A DNA stretch of 64,000 bases from Oscillospiraceae bacterium (GCA_015065135.1 SVQY01000004.1:1-64000), one strand, 5' to 3'. Shown: positions 17,145 through 26,709, numbered from the stretch's first letter. Numbers and translations: made by a program. The notes: a model not told the origin generated them from the letters alone.

Positions 17145-18818
17145 TCAGAACAAACCGGAAATGCGGCCGTTCTCGTCCACGTCGATCTTCTCGGCGGAGG
17201 GAACCTTGGGCAGTCCGGGCATGGTCATGATGTCACCGGTCAGTGCCACCACAAAGCCCGCGCCTGCGCTGACCTTCAGGTTGCGCACGGTCACGGTAAA
17301 GTTCTCGGGCGCGCCAAGCTTTGCGGGATCGTCCGAAAAGCTGTACTGGGTCTTTGCCATGCAAACGGGCAGGTTGTCAAAGCCAAGGGCCTTGAGAGTA
17401 GAGAGCTGCTTCTTGGCAGAGGGTGCAAAAGTCACCCCGTTACCGCCGTAAATCTTCTTTACGATAGCCTCCACCTTCTCCTCGATGGTGGTATCCAGCT
17501 CGTAGGAGTAGGTGAAATCATTCTCCTGCTCGCAGAGTCTGACGACCTCCTCGGCCAGCGCCATGCCGCCCTTGCCGCCCTCTGCCCAAACGGTAGAAAG
17601 CACCACGTTCACGCCCAGCGCCTTGCACTTCTCGATCACAAGCGCGATCTCGGCATCGGTGTCGGTGGGGAAGCGGTTGACGGCCACCACGGCGGGCAGC
17701 TTATATACATTCTTGATATTGGAAACGTGACGGAGCAGATTGGGCAGACCCTTCTCCAAAGCCTCCAGATTCTCCGCGCCAAGCTCTGCCTTTGCAACGC
17801 CGCCGTGCATCTTCAATGCGCGAACGGTAGCCACGATCACCACCGCATCGGGTCTGAGCCCCGCTGCGCGGCACTTGATATCCAGGAACTTCTCTGCACC
17901 GAGATCGGCACCAAAGCCTGCCTCGGTAATGGCGTAATCCGCCAGCTTCATAGCCAGCTTGGTCGCCATGACCGAGTTGCAGCCGTGGGCGATGTTGGCG
18001 AAGGGACCGCCGTGCACGAATGCGGGGGTGCCCTCCAGAGTCTGTACCAGATTGGGCTTGATGGCGTCCTTGAGGAGCGCGGTCATGGCGCCGACAGCCT
18101 TCAGATCGCCTGCGGTCACCGGCTTCTCGTCAAAGGTATACGCCACCACGATGCGGGAAAGGCGCTCCTTGAGGTCTGTGATGGAGTTGGCGAGGCAGAA
18201 TACAGCCATGATCTCGGAGGCAACGGTGATGTCAAAGCCGTCCTCACGGGGCACGCCGTTGATGCGACCGCCCAGACCGTCGGTGACAAAGCGGAGCTGA
18301 CGGTCATTCATATCCACGCAGCGCTTCCAGGTGATGCGACGGGTATCGATGCCCAGCGCGTTGCCCTGATGGATGTGGTTATCCAGCATAGCGGCCAGGA
18401 GGTTGTTTGCCGCACCGATGGCGTGGAAGTCACCGGTAAAGTGCAGGTTGATGTCCTCCATGGGCACCACCTGGGCGTATCCGCCGCCTGCGGCACCGCC
18501 CTTGATGCCGAATACGGGGCCAAGGGAGGGCTCGCGCAATGCCACGGCCACGTTCTTGCCGATGCGCTTCATGCCGTCGGCAAGGCCGATGGTGGTGGTG
18601 GTCTTACCCTCACCCGCAGGGGTGGGGGTAATGGCGGTCACCAGCACCAGCTTGCCGTTTTTGCGGTCGCTCTCCTTCAGAATGGCAGGATCGACCTTTG
18701 CCTTATATTTGCCGTACTGCTCGAGATACTCCTCGCCAATGCCTGCGGCCTTGGCGATCTCGGTGATCGGCTGCATTTTTGCCTGCTGGGCAATTTCAAT
18801 ATCGGAAAGAAAAGCCAT
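17145..18818 (-). CDS. fhs: Formate-tetrahydrofolate ligase
   Basis: ATP-dependent ligation of formate to tetrahydrofolate, giving 10-formyl-THF for purine synthesis and one-carbon metabolism. Full length (557 residues). Visible are the P-loop [20 protein letters not shown] near residue 65, [39 protein letters not shown], and the C-terminal [11 protein letters not shown]. It starts 12 bp after the purL stop with AAGGAG, so it closes the purine operon. This places the formyl donor enzyme under the same riboswitch as its consumers PurN and AICAR transformylase. The 1,858-aa opposite ORF (16953..22529) is an antisense shadow. Confidence 0.97.
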   Translation of the reverse strand: MAFLSDIEIAQQAKMQPITEIAKAAGIGEEYLEQYGKYKAKVDPAILKESDRKNGKLVLVTAITPTPAGEGKTTTTIGLADGMKRIGKNVAVALREPSLGPVFGIKGGAAGGGYAQVVPMEDINLHFTGDFHAIGAANNLLAAMLDNHIHQGNALGIDTRRITWKRCVDMNDRQLRFVTDGLGGRINGVPREDGFDITVASEIMAVFCLANSITDLKERLSRIVVAYTFDEKPVTAGDLKAVGAMTALLKDAIKPNLVQTLEGTPAFVHGGPFANIAHGCNSVMATKLAMKLADYAITEAGFGADLGAEKFLDIKCRAAGLRPDAVVIVATVRALKMHGGVAKAELGAENLEALEKGLPNLLRHVSNIKNVYKLPAVVAVNRFPTDTDAEIALVIEKCKALGVNVVLSTVWAEGGKGGMALAEEVVRLCEQENDFTYSYELDTTIEEKVEAIVKKIYGGNGVTFAPSAKKQLSTLKALGFDNLPVCMAKTQYSFSDDPAKLGAPENFTVTVRNLKVSAGAGFVVALTGDIMTMPGLPKVPSAEKIDVDENGRISGLF

Positions 18819-18830
18819 TTCTTTTTCTCC

Positions 18831-21800
18831 TTAATTCTTGAAATACTTGACGGCGGATGCAAAGAGCTGCATATCGTACTTGCCGACGATATTCTTGTAA
18901 AGATGCTTGCCCACACGCTCGCTGTGACCCATCTTACCCAGCACACGGCCGTCGGGAGAGGTAATGCCCTCCACCGCGTAAATGGAGCCGTTGGGGTTGA
19001 AGTCGGTGTCAAGGGTGGGAGCGCCGTTCAGATCCACGTACTGGGTGGCGATCTGACCATTTTCCGCCAATTTCTTCACCAACTCGTCAGAAGCAAGGAA
19101 GCGACCCTCGCCGTGAGAGATCGGCACGGTATAGATCTCGCCCACCTCGGTGCCTGCCAGCCAGGGAGACTTGTTGGTGCAGACACGGGTGCGCACCAGC
19201 TTGGACTGGTGGCGGCTGATGGTGTTGTAGGTCAGGGTGGGGCAGCTCTCATCGGTATCGATGATCTTGCCGTAGGGCACGAGACCGAGCTTGATGAGTG
19301 CCTGGAAGCCGTTGCAGATACCCAGCATCAGACCGTCGCGCTCGTCAAGCAGCTTGCCCACCTGCTCCTTCACCGCAGGATTGCGGAAGAAGGCGGTGAT
19401 GAACTTGGCGGAGCCGTCGGGCTCGTCGCCGCCAGAGAAGCCGCCGGGGATGAAGATCATCTGGCTCTCGGCGATCTTTTGGGATACCGTTTCCACGCTT
19501 CTTGCCACATCGTCGGCAGTCAGATTGCGAATGACCACGATATCGGCCTTGGCGCCTGCCTGCTCCATAGCCTTGGCAGAGTCGTACTCGCAGTTGGTGC
19601 CGGGGAATACGGGGATCAGCACCTTGGGACGTGCCACCTTGACGGCGGGCGCGGCGGTGCAGCCTGCGGTGTAGGCAAAGGTCTCCAGCGCGCTCTTGGC
19701 GGGAGCCTTGGTGGGATACACGTTCTCCAGAACGCCCTCATTGATGGCAAGCAGCTCGGCAATGGTGGCCTTCTCGCTGCCAAGGTCGATGACGGGCTCG
19801 GCCACGGTCTCACCGATCTTCATAGCGCAGCAGGCATCCATCTCCTCGGTGAGCTCGGCCACGATGTAGTCGTACATCATGCCCTGATACCACTGGTCGC
19901 CAACGGTACCGCAGGACTTGAAGCCGATCTCGTTGCCGAAGGACATCTTCATGACAGCCTCGGCAAGACCGTTCTCCACTGCCCAAGCGGCTCTCACCTT
20001 ACCTGCCTTGCAGAGATCGTGGAAGCACTCCCAGGCGCACTTGGTGGCCTCGGGGGTGTTCTCCTTGGGCGCGAACAGATATACGGGATGACCTGCCTCC
20101 TTGAACTCGGGGGAGATCACGTCCCCTGCCTTGATGGGCGCAATGGCAAAGGAGATCAGCGTGGGAGGCACGTCCTTATCCAGGAAGGTGCCGGACATAG
20201 AGTCCTTACCGCCGATGGCGGCGGCATTCAGCTCCAGCTGGGCATCCATAGCGCCGAGCAGAGCGGCAAAGGGCTTGCCCCAACGGGCAGGCTCGGTGCG
20301 GAGCTTCTCAAAGAACTCCTGCAGCGTGAGGTATGCATCCTTATAGTCTGCACCTGCGGCCACGATCTTCGCCATGGAATTGTATACGGCAGCATGCGCG
20401 CCGGTATAGGGATCCACGCACATGGTGTCGGGATCCAGGCCCCAGGCCATCACGCTGGCGCTGTCGGTGGTCTGACCGGGCAGGGTGGGCAGGAGTGCTG
20501 CCATAGCCTGCGCGGGGGTGCGCTGGGTCTTGCCGCCGAAGGGCATCAGCACAGAGCCCGCACCGATGGAGCCGTCAAAGCGCTCCACCAGACCTCTGCG
20601 GCCTGCGGTCTTGAGATCGGCTGCCATCTCCTTCAGATCGGCGTAAAGCGCCTTGGAGAATACCGAAAGATCCTTTGCGGTGACCTCCACCTCGGTGTGC
20701 TTGTCAGCGCCGTTGGTGTTCAGGAACGCGCGGGAAAGATCGGCAATGGTCTGACCCTTCCAGGACATGACCATACGTGCCTCCTCGGTGACCACGGCCA
20801 CGCGGTAGGCCTCCAGGTTCTCGGCCTCGGCCAGAGCGATGAACTTGTCCGCATCCTCGGCAGCGACCACAACGGCCATACGCTCCTGGGACTCGGAAAT
20901 AGCCAGCTCGGTGCCGTCCAGACCGTCATACTTCTTGCGGACCGCATCCAGATCGATGGTCAGACCGTCGGCCAGCTCACCGATGGCGACCGATACACCA
21001 CCTGCGCCAAAGTCGTTGCAGCGCTTGATCAGACGGGTGACGTCGGGATTGCGGAACAGACGCTGGATCTTGCGCTCCTCGGGTGCGTTACCCTTCTGCA
21101 CCTCGGAGGCCATGGTGGTCAGCGACTTCATATTGTGGCTCTTGGAGGAGCCGGTAGCACCGCCGATGCCGTCACGGCCGGTACGGCCGCCCAGCAGCAC
21201 GATCACATCCCCTGCAGCGGGGCGCTCGCGGCGCACGTTATAAGCGGGAGCGGCAGCCACAACGGCACCGCACTCCAGTCTCTTGGCAACGTAGCCGTCG
21301 TGATAGATCTCGGCCACGTGACCGGTGGCAAGACCGATCTGGTTACCGTAGGAGGAATAACCTGCGGCAGCGGTCTGGCAGAGCTTGCGCTGGGGCAGCT
21401 TGCCGGGCAGGGTCTCGGCAAGAGACTTACGGGGATCCCCCGCACCCGTCACGCGCATGGCCTGATGCACGTAGGCACGGCCGGAGAGCGGGTCGCGGAT
21501 GCAGCCGCCGATACAGGTGGCCGCGCCGCCGAAGGGCTCGATCTCGGTGGGGTGATTATGGGTCTCGTTCTTGAACATGAGCAGCCAATCCTGCGCCTCG
21601 CCGTTGATCTCGGCAGTCACGTGGATGGAGCAGGCGTTGATCTCCTCGCTCTCGTCCAGCTCGGGCAGCGCGCCGCGCTTCTTCAGAGTCTTGACGGCGA
21701 TGGTGGCAATGTCCATCAGGGTCTGGGGGCGCTTTGCCGCCTTCTCCTCACCGTAGACCTCCACACGGGCGGCCAGATAGCGCTCGTAGGCAGCAGCAAC

Positions 21801-22523
21801 GGCAGGATCGTTGATCTTGACATTATCAATATGGGTGGAGAAGGTGGTGTGACGGCAGTGGTCGGACCAGTAGGTATCCACCACGCGGATCTCGGTGATG
21901 GTGGGATCACGCTTCTCCTCATTCTTAAAATAGTTCTGCAGGAACTTCAGGTCGTCCAGATCCATGGCAAGGCCAAGGGTGTCCAAAAGCTCCGCAAGTC
22001 CCTTCTCGTCAAGGCCGATAAAGCCCTCAACGGTTGCCACGGTAGAGGGAATGGCGTACTCGATGGCGAGGGTCTCGGGCTTCTCGAGGGCGGCCTCGCG
22101 GCTCTCCACCGCATTGATCACAAACTTTTTGACGGCCTCCACGTCGGCATCGGTCAGCTTGCCGTCAAGAACGTAGACCTTGGCGGAGCGAACGGTGGGG
22201 CGATCCCCTTGGCTCTGGAGCTGGATGCACTGCGCAGCCGAATCGGCGCGCTGGTCAAACTGACCGGGCAGGGGCTCTACCGCAAACACGGTGCCACCTT
22301 TGGCATCCACCGCATCGGTGACGATATCCAGCTGAGGCTCGGAGAAAATGGTGCGGACCGCCTTGTCAAACAGCTCCTTTTCGATATTCTCCACGTCGTA
22401 GCGGTTGATCACGCGAACGCCCTTCAGCGCGGTGATGCCAACCAGATTTTTCAGCTCACCGAAAAGACCGTTCGCCTCATGGGCAAGCTCCGGCTTTTTC
22501 TCAACAAATACTCTGTAAACCAT
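18831..22523 (-). CDS. purL: Phosphoribosylformylglycinamidine synthase, single-chain
   Basis: Converts FGAR, glutamine and ATP into FGAM, the fourth purine step. 1,230 residues, a one-chain enzyme fusing the synthase and the glutaminase, in contrast with the PurS/PurQ/PurL trio of Bacillus. Synthase motifs include DTYWSDHCRHTTF, FKNETHNHPTEIEPFGGAATCIGG and LLGGRTGRDGIGGATGSS; the C-terminal class I amidotransferase has PVFPGTNCEYD, the nucleophile C1070 in LGICNGFQ and PISHGEGRF. ATG 22523 (MVYRVFVEKK) follows AAGGAGAAG; the track ORF begins 48 codons early. Spacing to purD is 13 bp. Confidence 0.97.
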   Translation of the reverse strand: MVYRVFVEKKPELAHEANGLFGELKNLVGITALKGVRVINRYDVENIEKELFDKAVRTIFSEPQLDIVTDAVDAKGGTVFAVEPLPGQFDQRADSAAQCIQLQSQGDRPTVRSAKVYVLDGKLTDADVEAVKKFVINAVESREAALEKPETLAIEYAIPSTVATVEGFIGLDEKGLAELLDTLGLAMDLDDLKFLQNYFKNEEKRDPTITEIRVVDTYWSDHCRHTTFSTHIDNVKINDPAVAAAYERYLAARVEVYGEEKAAKRPQTLMDIATIAVKTLKKRGALPELDESEEINACSIHVTAEINGEAQDWLLMFKNETHNHPTEIEPFGGAATCIGGCIRDPLSGRAYVHQAMRVTGAGDPRKSLAETLPGKLPQRKLCQTAAAGYSSYGNQIGLATGHVAEIYHDGYVAKRLECGAVVAAAPAYNVRRERPAAGDVIVLLGGRTGRDGIGGATGSSKSHNMKSLTTMASEVQKGNAPEERKIQRLFRNPDVTRLIKRCNDFGAGGVSVAIGELADGLTIDLDAVRKKYDGLDGTELAISESQERMAVVVAAEDADKFIALAEAENLEAYRVAVVTEEARMVMSWKGQTIADLSRAFLNTNGADKHTEVEVTAKDLSVFSKALYADLKEMAADLKTAGRRGLVERFDGSIGAGSVLMPFGGKTQRTPAQAMAALLPTLPGQTTDSASVMAWGLDPDTMCVDPYTGAHAAVYNSMAKIVAAGADYKDAYLTLQEFFEKLRTEPARWGKPFAALLGAMDAQLELNAAAIGGKDSMSGTFLDKDVPPTLISFAIAPIKAGDVISPEFKEAGHPVYLFAPKENTPEATKCAWECFHDLCKAGKVRAAWAVENGLAEAVMKMSFGNEIGFKSCGTVGDQWYQGMMYDYIVAELTEEMDACCAMKIGETVAEPVIDLGSEKATIAELLAINEGVLENVYPTKAPAKSALETFAYTAGCTAAPAVKVARPKVLIPVFPGTNCEYDSAKAMEQAGAKADIVVIRNLTADDVARSVETVSQKIAESQMIFIPGGFSGGDEPDGSAKFITAFFRNPAVKEQVGKLLDERDGLMLGICNGFQALIKLGLVPYGKIIDTDESCPTLTYNTISRHQSKLVRTRVCTNKSPWLAGTEVGEIYTVPISHGEGRFLASDELVKKLAENGQIATQYVDLNGAPTLDTDFNPNGSIYAVEGITSPDGRVLGKMGHSERVGKHLYKNIVGKYDMQLFASAVKYFKN

Positions 22524-22536
22524 CCTTGACTTCTCC

Positions 22537-23805
22537 TTATTTGAGTGCGGCAAGGGCGCGCTTGCCGATATCTTTTCTGCAATACTTGTTCTCAAACTGC
22601 ACCTTGGCAGCCACCTCGTAGGCGTGTGCCACGGCAGAGCTGAGATCCGCCTCGGTGGCGACCGCACCGATCACGCGACCGCCTGCGGTCAGCAGCTTAT
22701 CCCCATCCTTCTTGGCACCGGCAACAAAGAGGTATTCGCCCTTCCCCGTCTCGGGCAGGGTCATCTCAAAGCCGCTTGCATACTTCTTGGGATAGCCGTC
22801 AGAGGCCAGCACCACGCAGCAGGCAGCACCCTTGGAGAACTTGACCTCGACCTCGGCCAGTCGCTCCTCGGCAACGGCACGCATGATGGTAAAGAGGTCA
22901 CTTTCCAAGAGGGGCAGCACCACCTGGGTCTCGGGATCGCCGAAGCGGCAGTTATACTCGATCACACGGGGGCCCTTGGGGGTGATCATCAGACCGAAGA
23001 ACAGGCAGCCCTTGAAGGGGCGACCCTCGGCGTTCATGGCGTTCATGGTGGGCAGGAAGATCTTCTCCATGCACTCCTTTGCCACAGCCTCGGTGTAGTA
23101 GGGGTTGGGGGCAACGGTGCCCATGCCGCCCGTGTTCAGACCCTCGTCGTTATCCCTCGCGCGCTTGTGGTCCATGGCGGAGACCATAGGAACCACCGTC
23201 TTGCCGTCCATGAATGCCAGCACCGAAACCTCGGGACCGGTCATGAACTCCTCCACAAGAATGCGGCTGCCGCTCTCGCCAAAGACCTTGTCGCACATCA
23301 TTTCCTTGACGGCGGCCTTGGCCTCGTCAAAGTCCTGCGCGATCACCACGCCCTTTCCGAGCGCCAGACCGTCCGCCTTGATAACGGTGGGATAGTCCTG
23401 CTTTGCGAGATACGCAATGGCATCGTCGGGGTTATCAAAGGTCTCGCTGGCGGCGGTGGGGATGCCGTACTTGTGCATCAGCCCCTTGGAGAACACCTTA
23501 CTGCCCTCAATGATGGCGGCGTTGGCGCGGGGGCCGAAGCAAGGAATGCCCAATGCCTCCAGGGCATCCACGCAGCCCAGCACCAGCGGATCGTCGGGGG
23601 CGACCACGGCGAAGTCGATGGCGTTGGCCTTGGCGAACTCCACAATGGCGGGAATATCCTTGGCACCGATGGCCACGCACTCCGCATCCATCGCAATGCC
23701 GCCGTTACCGGGGAGGGCGTAGATCTTTTCGATCTCTTTATTTTCCTTCAATTTCTGGATGATGGCGTGCTCACGGCCGCCGCCACCCACAACCATAATT
23801 TTCAT
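22537..23805 (-). CDS. purD: Phosphoribosylamine-glycine ligase
   Basis: ATP-grasp ligase that joins phosphoribosylamine and glycine to form GAR, the second purine step. 422 residues, normal size. N-terminal MKIMVVGGGGREHAIIQKL, ATP-grasp stretch PTVIKADGLALGKGVVIAQ, GGMGTVAPNPYYT and the metal/ATP site VIEYNCRFGDPETQVVLPLL are intact. Ribosome site AAGGAG. A long iterated inverted repeat (23830-23925) separates it from the preceding AICAR transformylase gene, the only large interruption at this junction. Confidence 0.97.
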   Translation of the reverse strand: MKIMVVGGGGREHAIIQKLKENKEIEKIYALPGNGGIAMDAECVAIGAKDIPAIVEFAKANAIDFAVVAPDDPLVLGCVDALEALGIPCFGPRANAAIIEGSKVFSKGLMHKYGIPTAASETFDNPDDAIAYLAKQDYPTVIKADGLALGKGVVIAQDFDEAKAAVKEMMCDKVFGESGSRILVEEFMTGPEVSVLAFMDGKTVVPMVSAMDHKRARDNDEGLNTGGMGTVAPNPYYTEAVAKECMEKIFLPTMNAMNAEGRPFKGCLFFGLMITPKGPRVIEYNCRFGDPETQVVLPLLESDLFTIMRAVAEERLAEVEVKFSKGAACCVVLASDGYPKKYASGFEMTLPETGKGEYLFVAGAKKDGDKLLTAGGRVIGAVATEADLSSAVAHAYEVAAKVQFENKYCRKDIGKRALAALK

Positions 23806-23829
23806 TTTATTTTCTCCTTACATTGTGGA

Positions 23830-23925
23830 AAGATACAAGTTACGGGATACGAGATACAAGATATCTGTTCTTCACCCTTCTTCGCCCATATCTTGTATCT
23901 TCGTATCTTGTATCTCCGTATCTCT
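23830..23925. repeat. Inverted repeat built of iterated GATACAAG/GATACGAG units
   Basis: Left arm (23830-23865) has AGATACAAG, GGATACGAG, AGATACAAGATAT in series; the right arm (23887-23925) is its inverse. AGATACAAGATAT at 23853-23865 is matched exactly by ATATCTTGTATCT at 23888-23900. Spacer about 22 bp. In the operon mRNA it would form a stem of more than 30 bp with few mismatches. Confidence 0.85.
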
Positions 23926-23926
23926 T

Positions 23927-25105
23927 TTAGTGGTGGAACAGTCTCATGCCGGTGAAGGCCATCACCATGCCGTACTTGTCGGCGCACTCGATGACCACGT
24001 CGTCGCGGATGGAGCCGCCGGGCTCTGCCACGTAGGAAACACCGCTGGCAGCGGCACGCTGAATGTTGTCGTCAAAGGGGAAGAAGGCATCCGAGCCCAG
24101 CGCCACACCGGTCTTGGTGGCAAGATACACCTTGATCTCGTCGTCGGTGAGAGGTGCGGGTTGCTCGGTGAAGTACTTCTGCCAGTTGCCGTCGGCGCAA
24201 ACGTCCTCCTCGTTGCGGTTGATGTAACCGTCGATCACGTTGTCGCGGGTGGGACGGGCAAGATCTGCGCGGAAGGGCAGGTTCAGCACCTTCTCGTGCT
24301 GACGCAGGAACCAGGTGTCTGCCTTGGAGCCTGCCAGTCTGGTGCAATGGATACGGGACTGCTGACCGGCACCCACGCCGATGGCCTGTCCGTCCACCGC
24401 ATAGCACACCGAGTTGGACTGGGTGTACTTGAGGGTGATGAGCGCCACGATCAGGTCGCGTTTTGCCGAATCGGGCAGCTCCTTCTTGGCGGTGACGATG
24501 TTCTGCAGCAGCTCCTCACCGATGTGGAAGTTGTTGCGACCCTGCTCAAAGGTGATGCCATAGACCTGCTTGCGCTCCACCTCGGCGGGCACAAAGTCGG
24601 GATCGATCTCCACAATGTTGTAAGCGCCCTTGCGCTTGGTCTTGAGAATTTCAAGTGCCTCGGGCTCGTAGCCGGGGGCGATCACGCCGTCGGAGACCTC
24701 ACGCTGAATGAGCTTTGCGGTGGCAACGTCACACACGTCGGAAAGAGCCACCCAGTCACCGAAGGAGCACATACGGTCGGTGCCGCGTGCACGCGCATAC
24801 GCGCAGGCGAGAGGGGTGCTGACCTCCTCGGGGGTCACGAAGCAGGCCTTCATCAGCTCCTCGGAGAGGGGCAGGCCCACAGCCGCAGAGGTGGGGCTGA
24901 CGTGCTTGAAGGAGGTGGCGCAGGCCATACCGGTGGCCTCCTTCAGCTCCTTGACCAGCTGCCAGGAGTTAAAGGCATCCAGAAAATTGATGTAGCCGGG
25001 TCTGCCGCACAGGATCTTGATGGGCAGCTCGCTGCCGTCGTGCATATAGATCCTCGCAGGCTTCTGATTGGGATTACAGCCGTATTTCAGTTCAAATTCG
25101 TTCAT
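23927..25105 (-). CDS. Stand-alone AICAR transformylase (PurH C-terminal domain only)
   Basis: Transfers a formyl group from 10-formyl-THF to AICAR (ZMP), giving FAICAR. In most bacteria this is the C-terminal part of the bifunctional PurH; here the 392-residue protein begins at the transformylase domain (FELKYGCNPNQKPARIY) and has no IMP cyclohydrolase (MGS-like) domain. The catalytic Lys-His pair is visible as K67-H68 in TSFKHVSPTSAAVG, and GVGAGQQSRIHCTRLAGSKAD, GSDAFFPFDDNI and PGGSIRDDVVIECAD are typical. ATG 25105 is preceded by GAGGTG. The missing cyclohydrolase is supplied by the adjacent purO. Confidence 0.93.
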   Translation of the reverse strand: MNEFELKYGCNPNQKPARIYMHDGSELPIKILCGRPGYINFLDAFNSWQLVKELKEATGMACATSFKHVSPTSAAVGLPLSEELMKACFVTPEEVSTPLACAYARARGTDRMCSFGDWVALSDVCDVATAKLIQREVSDGVIAPGYEPEALEILKTKRKGAYNIVEIDPDFVPAEVERKQVYGITFEQGRNNFHIGEELLQNIVTAKKELPDSAKRDLIVALITLKYTQSNSVCYAVDGQAIGVGAGQQSRIHCTRLAGSKADTWFLRQHEKVLNLPFRADLARPTRDNVIDGYINRNEEDVCADGNWQKYFTEQPAPLTDDEIKVYLATKTGVALGSDAFFPFDDNIQRAAASGVSYVAEPGGSIRDDVVIECADKYGMVMAFTGMRLFHH

Positions 25106-25123
25106 CTTACACCTCATATTTCG

Positions 25124-25188
25124 TTGTAGGGGCGCTTCACGAAGCGCCCGTTTGGGTTTGGTGGGCGCTTCGTGAAGCGCCCCTACAA
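25124..25188. repeat. Nested perfect inverted repeat between purO and transformylase genes
   Basis: Two perfectly complementary 26-bp arms (25124-25149 and 25163-25188) around a 13-bp spacer. Each arm is itself palindromic: GGCGCTTC AC GAAGCGCC. It starts and ends with TTGTAGGGGCG / CGCCCCTACAA. Can fold as one long hairpin or two small ones. Confidence 0.92.
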
Positions 25189-25193
25189 AAGGA

Positions 25194-25910
25194 TTACGCG
25201 TTCTTATTCACAATACGGGTCTCGGCTTTGCCTGTAGCGATGTCGATGTAACGCACAAACAAGGAGACCTTGTTGTCCTCGTTCAGATTGGTCCAGATCA
25301 GATCGGTCAGGGTATCGATATCCACGTCGGGCAGCTCCAGGGTCTTGGGCTCACCCTCAAAGGAGGGCAGCGGATCCCCGTCGCAGTTGTAGGTGTGGAT
25401 GAACTTGGCACGACCTGCAATGGGATTGGAGTAAGCGTAGGTAAAGCGCTCGCAGGAGCTGTCGTCACCCTCGGCGCTCTTGAGAATGGACATGGCGTAG
25501 TTCATGCCGTCCTTCTCCAGACGGATGATGCCCGAGATGCGGGGGGTAAAGTTGGGCTTGTCGTCCTCGAACCCACGGGTGCGCAGTGCCTGCTCGAAGG
25601 TCATCTGCTTATCCATGAGATCATAGATGGTGTCGGTCTGGTCGCCGTTGGTGACGATGGTCTTGTTGCCCAGCACGCGAACGGGATAGTAGATGATCAG
25701 ATGAGGATCGACCATCTTGTTCTCGTCAAAGGCCTTGGTGCGCATATTCTCGCCCTCGGCAACAAATACGCGGTTGCGGCTGTTGACGCTGCGACCCATG
25801 ATAAAGTAGGCGGTGACCGCCTTCTTGCCGTCGGCGCTCTTGCCGATCATAATACCTCTGCCGTGATAGGCGAGGGAGTTCAACTCATTTGCAATGGTCG
25901 ATACCTTCAT
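25194..25910 (-). CDS. purO: IMP cyclohydrolase, archaeal PurO type
   Basis: 238-residue protein resembling the PurO family (IMP_cyclohyd), which closes FAICAR to IMP, first known from methanogens and unrelated to the PurH cyclohydrolase domain. Family-like stretches are NELNSLAYHGRGIMIGKSADGKKAVTAYFIMGRSVNSRNRVF near the N-terminus, DPHLIIYYPVR, NGDQTDTIYDLM and PNFTPRISGII. It sits beside an AICAR transformylase that lacks the cyclohydrolase domain, which strongly supports the role. Ribosome site AAGGAG. The assignment rests on recognition of family motifs; a profile search would settle it. Confidence 0.85.
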   Translation of the reverse strand: MKVSTIANELNSLAYHGRGIMIGKSADGKKAVTAYFIMGRSVNSRNRVFVAEGENMRTKAFDENKMVDPHLIIYYPVRVLGNKTIVTNGDQTDTIYDLMDKQMTFEQALRTRGFEDDKPNFTPRISGIIRLEKDGMNYAMSILKSAEGDDSSCERFTYAYSNPIAGRAKFIHTYNCDGDPLPSFEGEPKTLELPDVDIDTLTDLIWTNLNEDNKVSLFVRYIDIATGKAETRIVNKNA

Positions 25911-25940
25911 GTTAAATCTCCTTTTTGGTAAATGATATCA

Positions 25941-26061
25941 AAGGCTCCCTTGTGCAAAGGGAGCTCCCGCGAAGCGGGTGAGGGATTGTTACGGCACAAA
26001 CCCAATTTTACAATCCCTCCGTCTTGCTTCGCAAGCCACCTCCCTTTACACAAGGGAGGCA
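25941..26061. repeat. Inverted repeat element of family R4 between purN and purO
   Basis: Left arm GGCTCCCTTGTGCAAAGGGA through GAGGGATTGT (25942-25989) and right arm ACAATCCCTC through CACAAGGGAGGC (26010-26061) are loosely complementary, about 50 bp each with an 18-bp centre. Its left arm recurs at 3728-3780. Looks like a small MITE-like intergenic element inserted in the operon. Confidence 0.75.
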
Positions 26062-26097
26062 AAAAGTGCGAACATTGTGCTCTTTAAAACGCGATTT

Positions 26098-26709
26098 TTA
26101 GCCGAGAGAGGCGCAGACCTTTTCCACAGCCTCGGGCAGAATGATCCACTCCGCCTGCTCCATCACGCGGCGCTGCAGCACCTCGGGGGTATCCCCCTCC
26201 TCCACGTAGACGGCGCGCTGGGCAATGATCTTGCCGCCGTCGGGGATCTCGTTGACAAAATGCACCGTGGCGCCCGTCACCTTCACGCCCTTGGCAAGCG
26301 CCGCCTCATGGGGGGCGAGGCCGTACATTCCCTTGCCGCAAAAGCTGGGAATGAGCGCAGGATGCACGTTGATGATACGCTCCGGCCACTTGGCGGTAAA
26401 GCCGGCGGAAAGAATGTTCATAAAGCCTGCCAGCACGATCAGATCTATCCTGTGCTCGGCCAGCTCCTTTTCAATAGCGGCCTCAAAGGCCTCCTGGGAG
26501 CCGAGCTGCTTTTTCCATGCCACCGCGGTAGCGATGCTCTTGCTCTTGGCGCGCTCCAAGGCGTAGGCGTTCGGATTGCTGGCGACCACCAGCACGATCT
26601 CGCCGCTCTTGAGAATGCCCTTGTCCTCGGCATCCATCAGCGCCTGCAGATTGGTGCCGCCGCCCGAAACGAATACGGCAATGCGTGCTTTTTTCATACC
26701 GTTACCCAT
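26098..26709 (-). CDS. purN: Phosphoribosylglycinamide formyltransferase (10-formyl-THF dependent)
   Basis: Formylates GAR to FGAR using 10-formyl-THF. 203 residues, family size. N-terminal ARIAVFVSGGGTNLQALMDA, the catalytic region DLIVLAGFMNIL, INVHPALIPSFCGKGMYG and KVTGATVHFVNEIPDGGKIIAQ are intact. The start overlaps the purM stop (TAATG), implying translational coupling; a second Met four codons in (MKKARIAVF) is an equally plausible start. It uses the formyl-THF made by Fhs at the operon end. Confidence 0.95.
   Translation of the reverse strand: MGNGMKKARIAVFVSGGGTNLQALMDAEDKGILKSGEIVLVVASNPNAYALERAKSKSIATAVAWKKQLGSQEAFEAAIEKELAEHRIDLIVLAGFMNILSAGFTAKWPERIINVHPALIPSFCGKGMYGLAPHEAALAKGVKVTGATVHFVNEIPDGGKIIAQRAVYVEEGDTPEVLQRRVMEQAEWIILPEAVEKVCASLG

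Noticed and set aside
16953-22529. 1,858-aa plus-strand ORF
   Set aside because: Antisense to purL and fhs, no domain, a shadow caused by GC-rich codon use.
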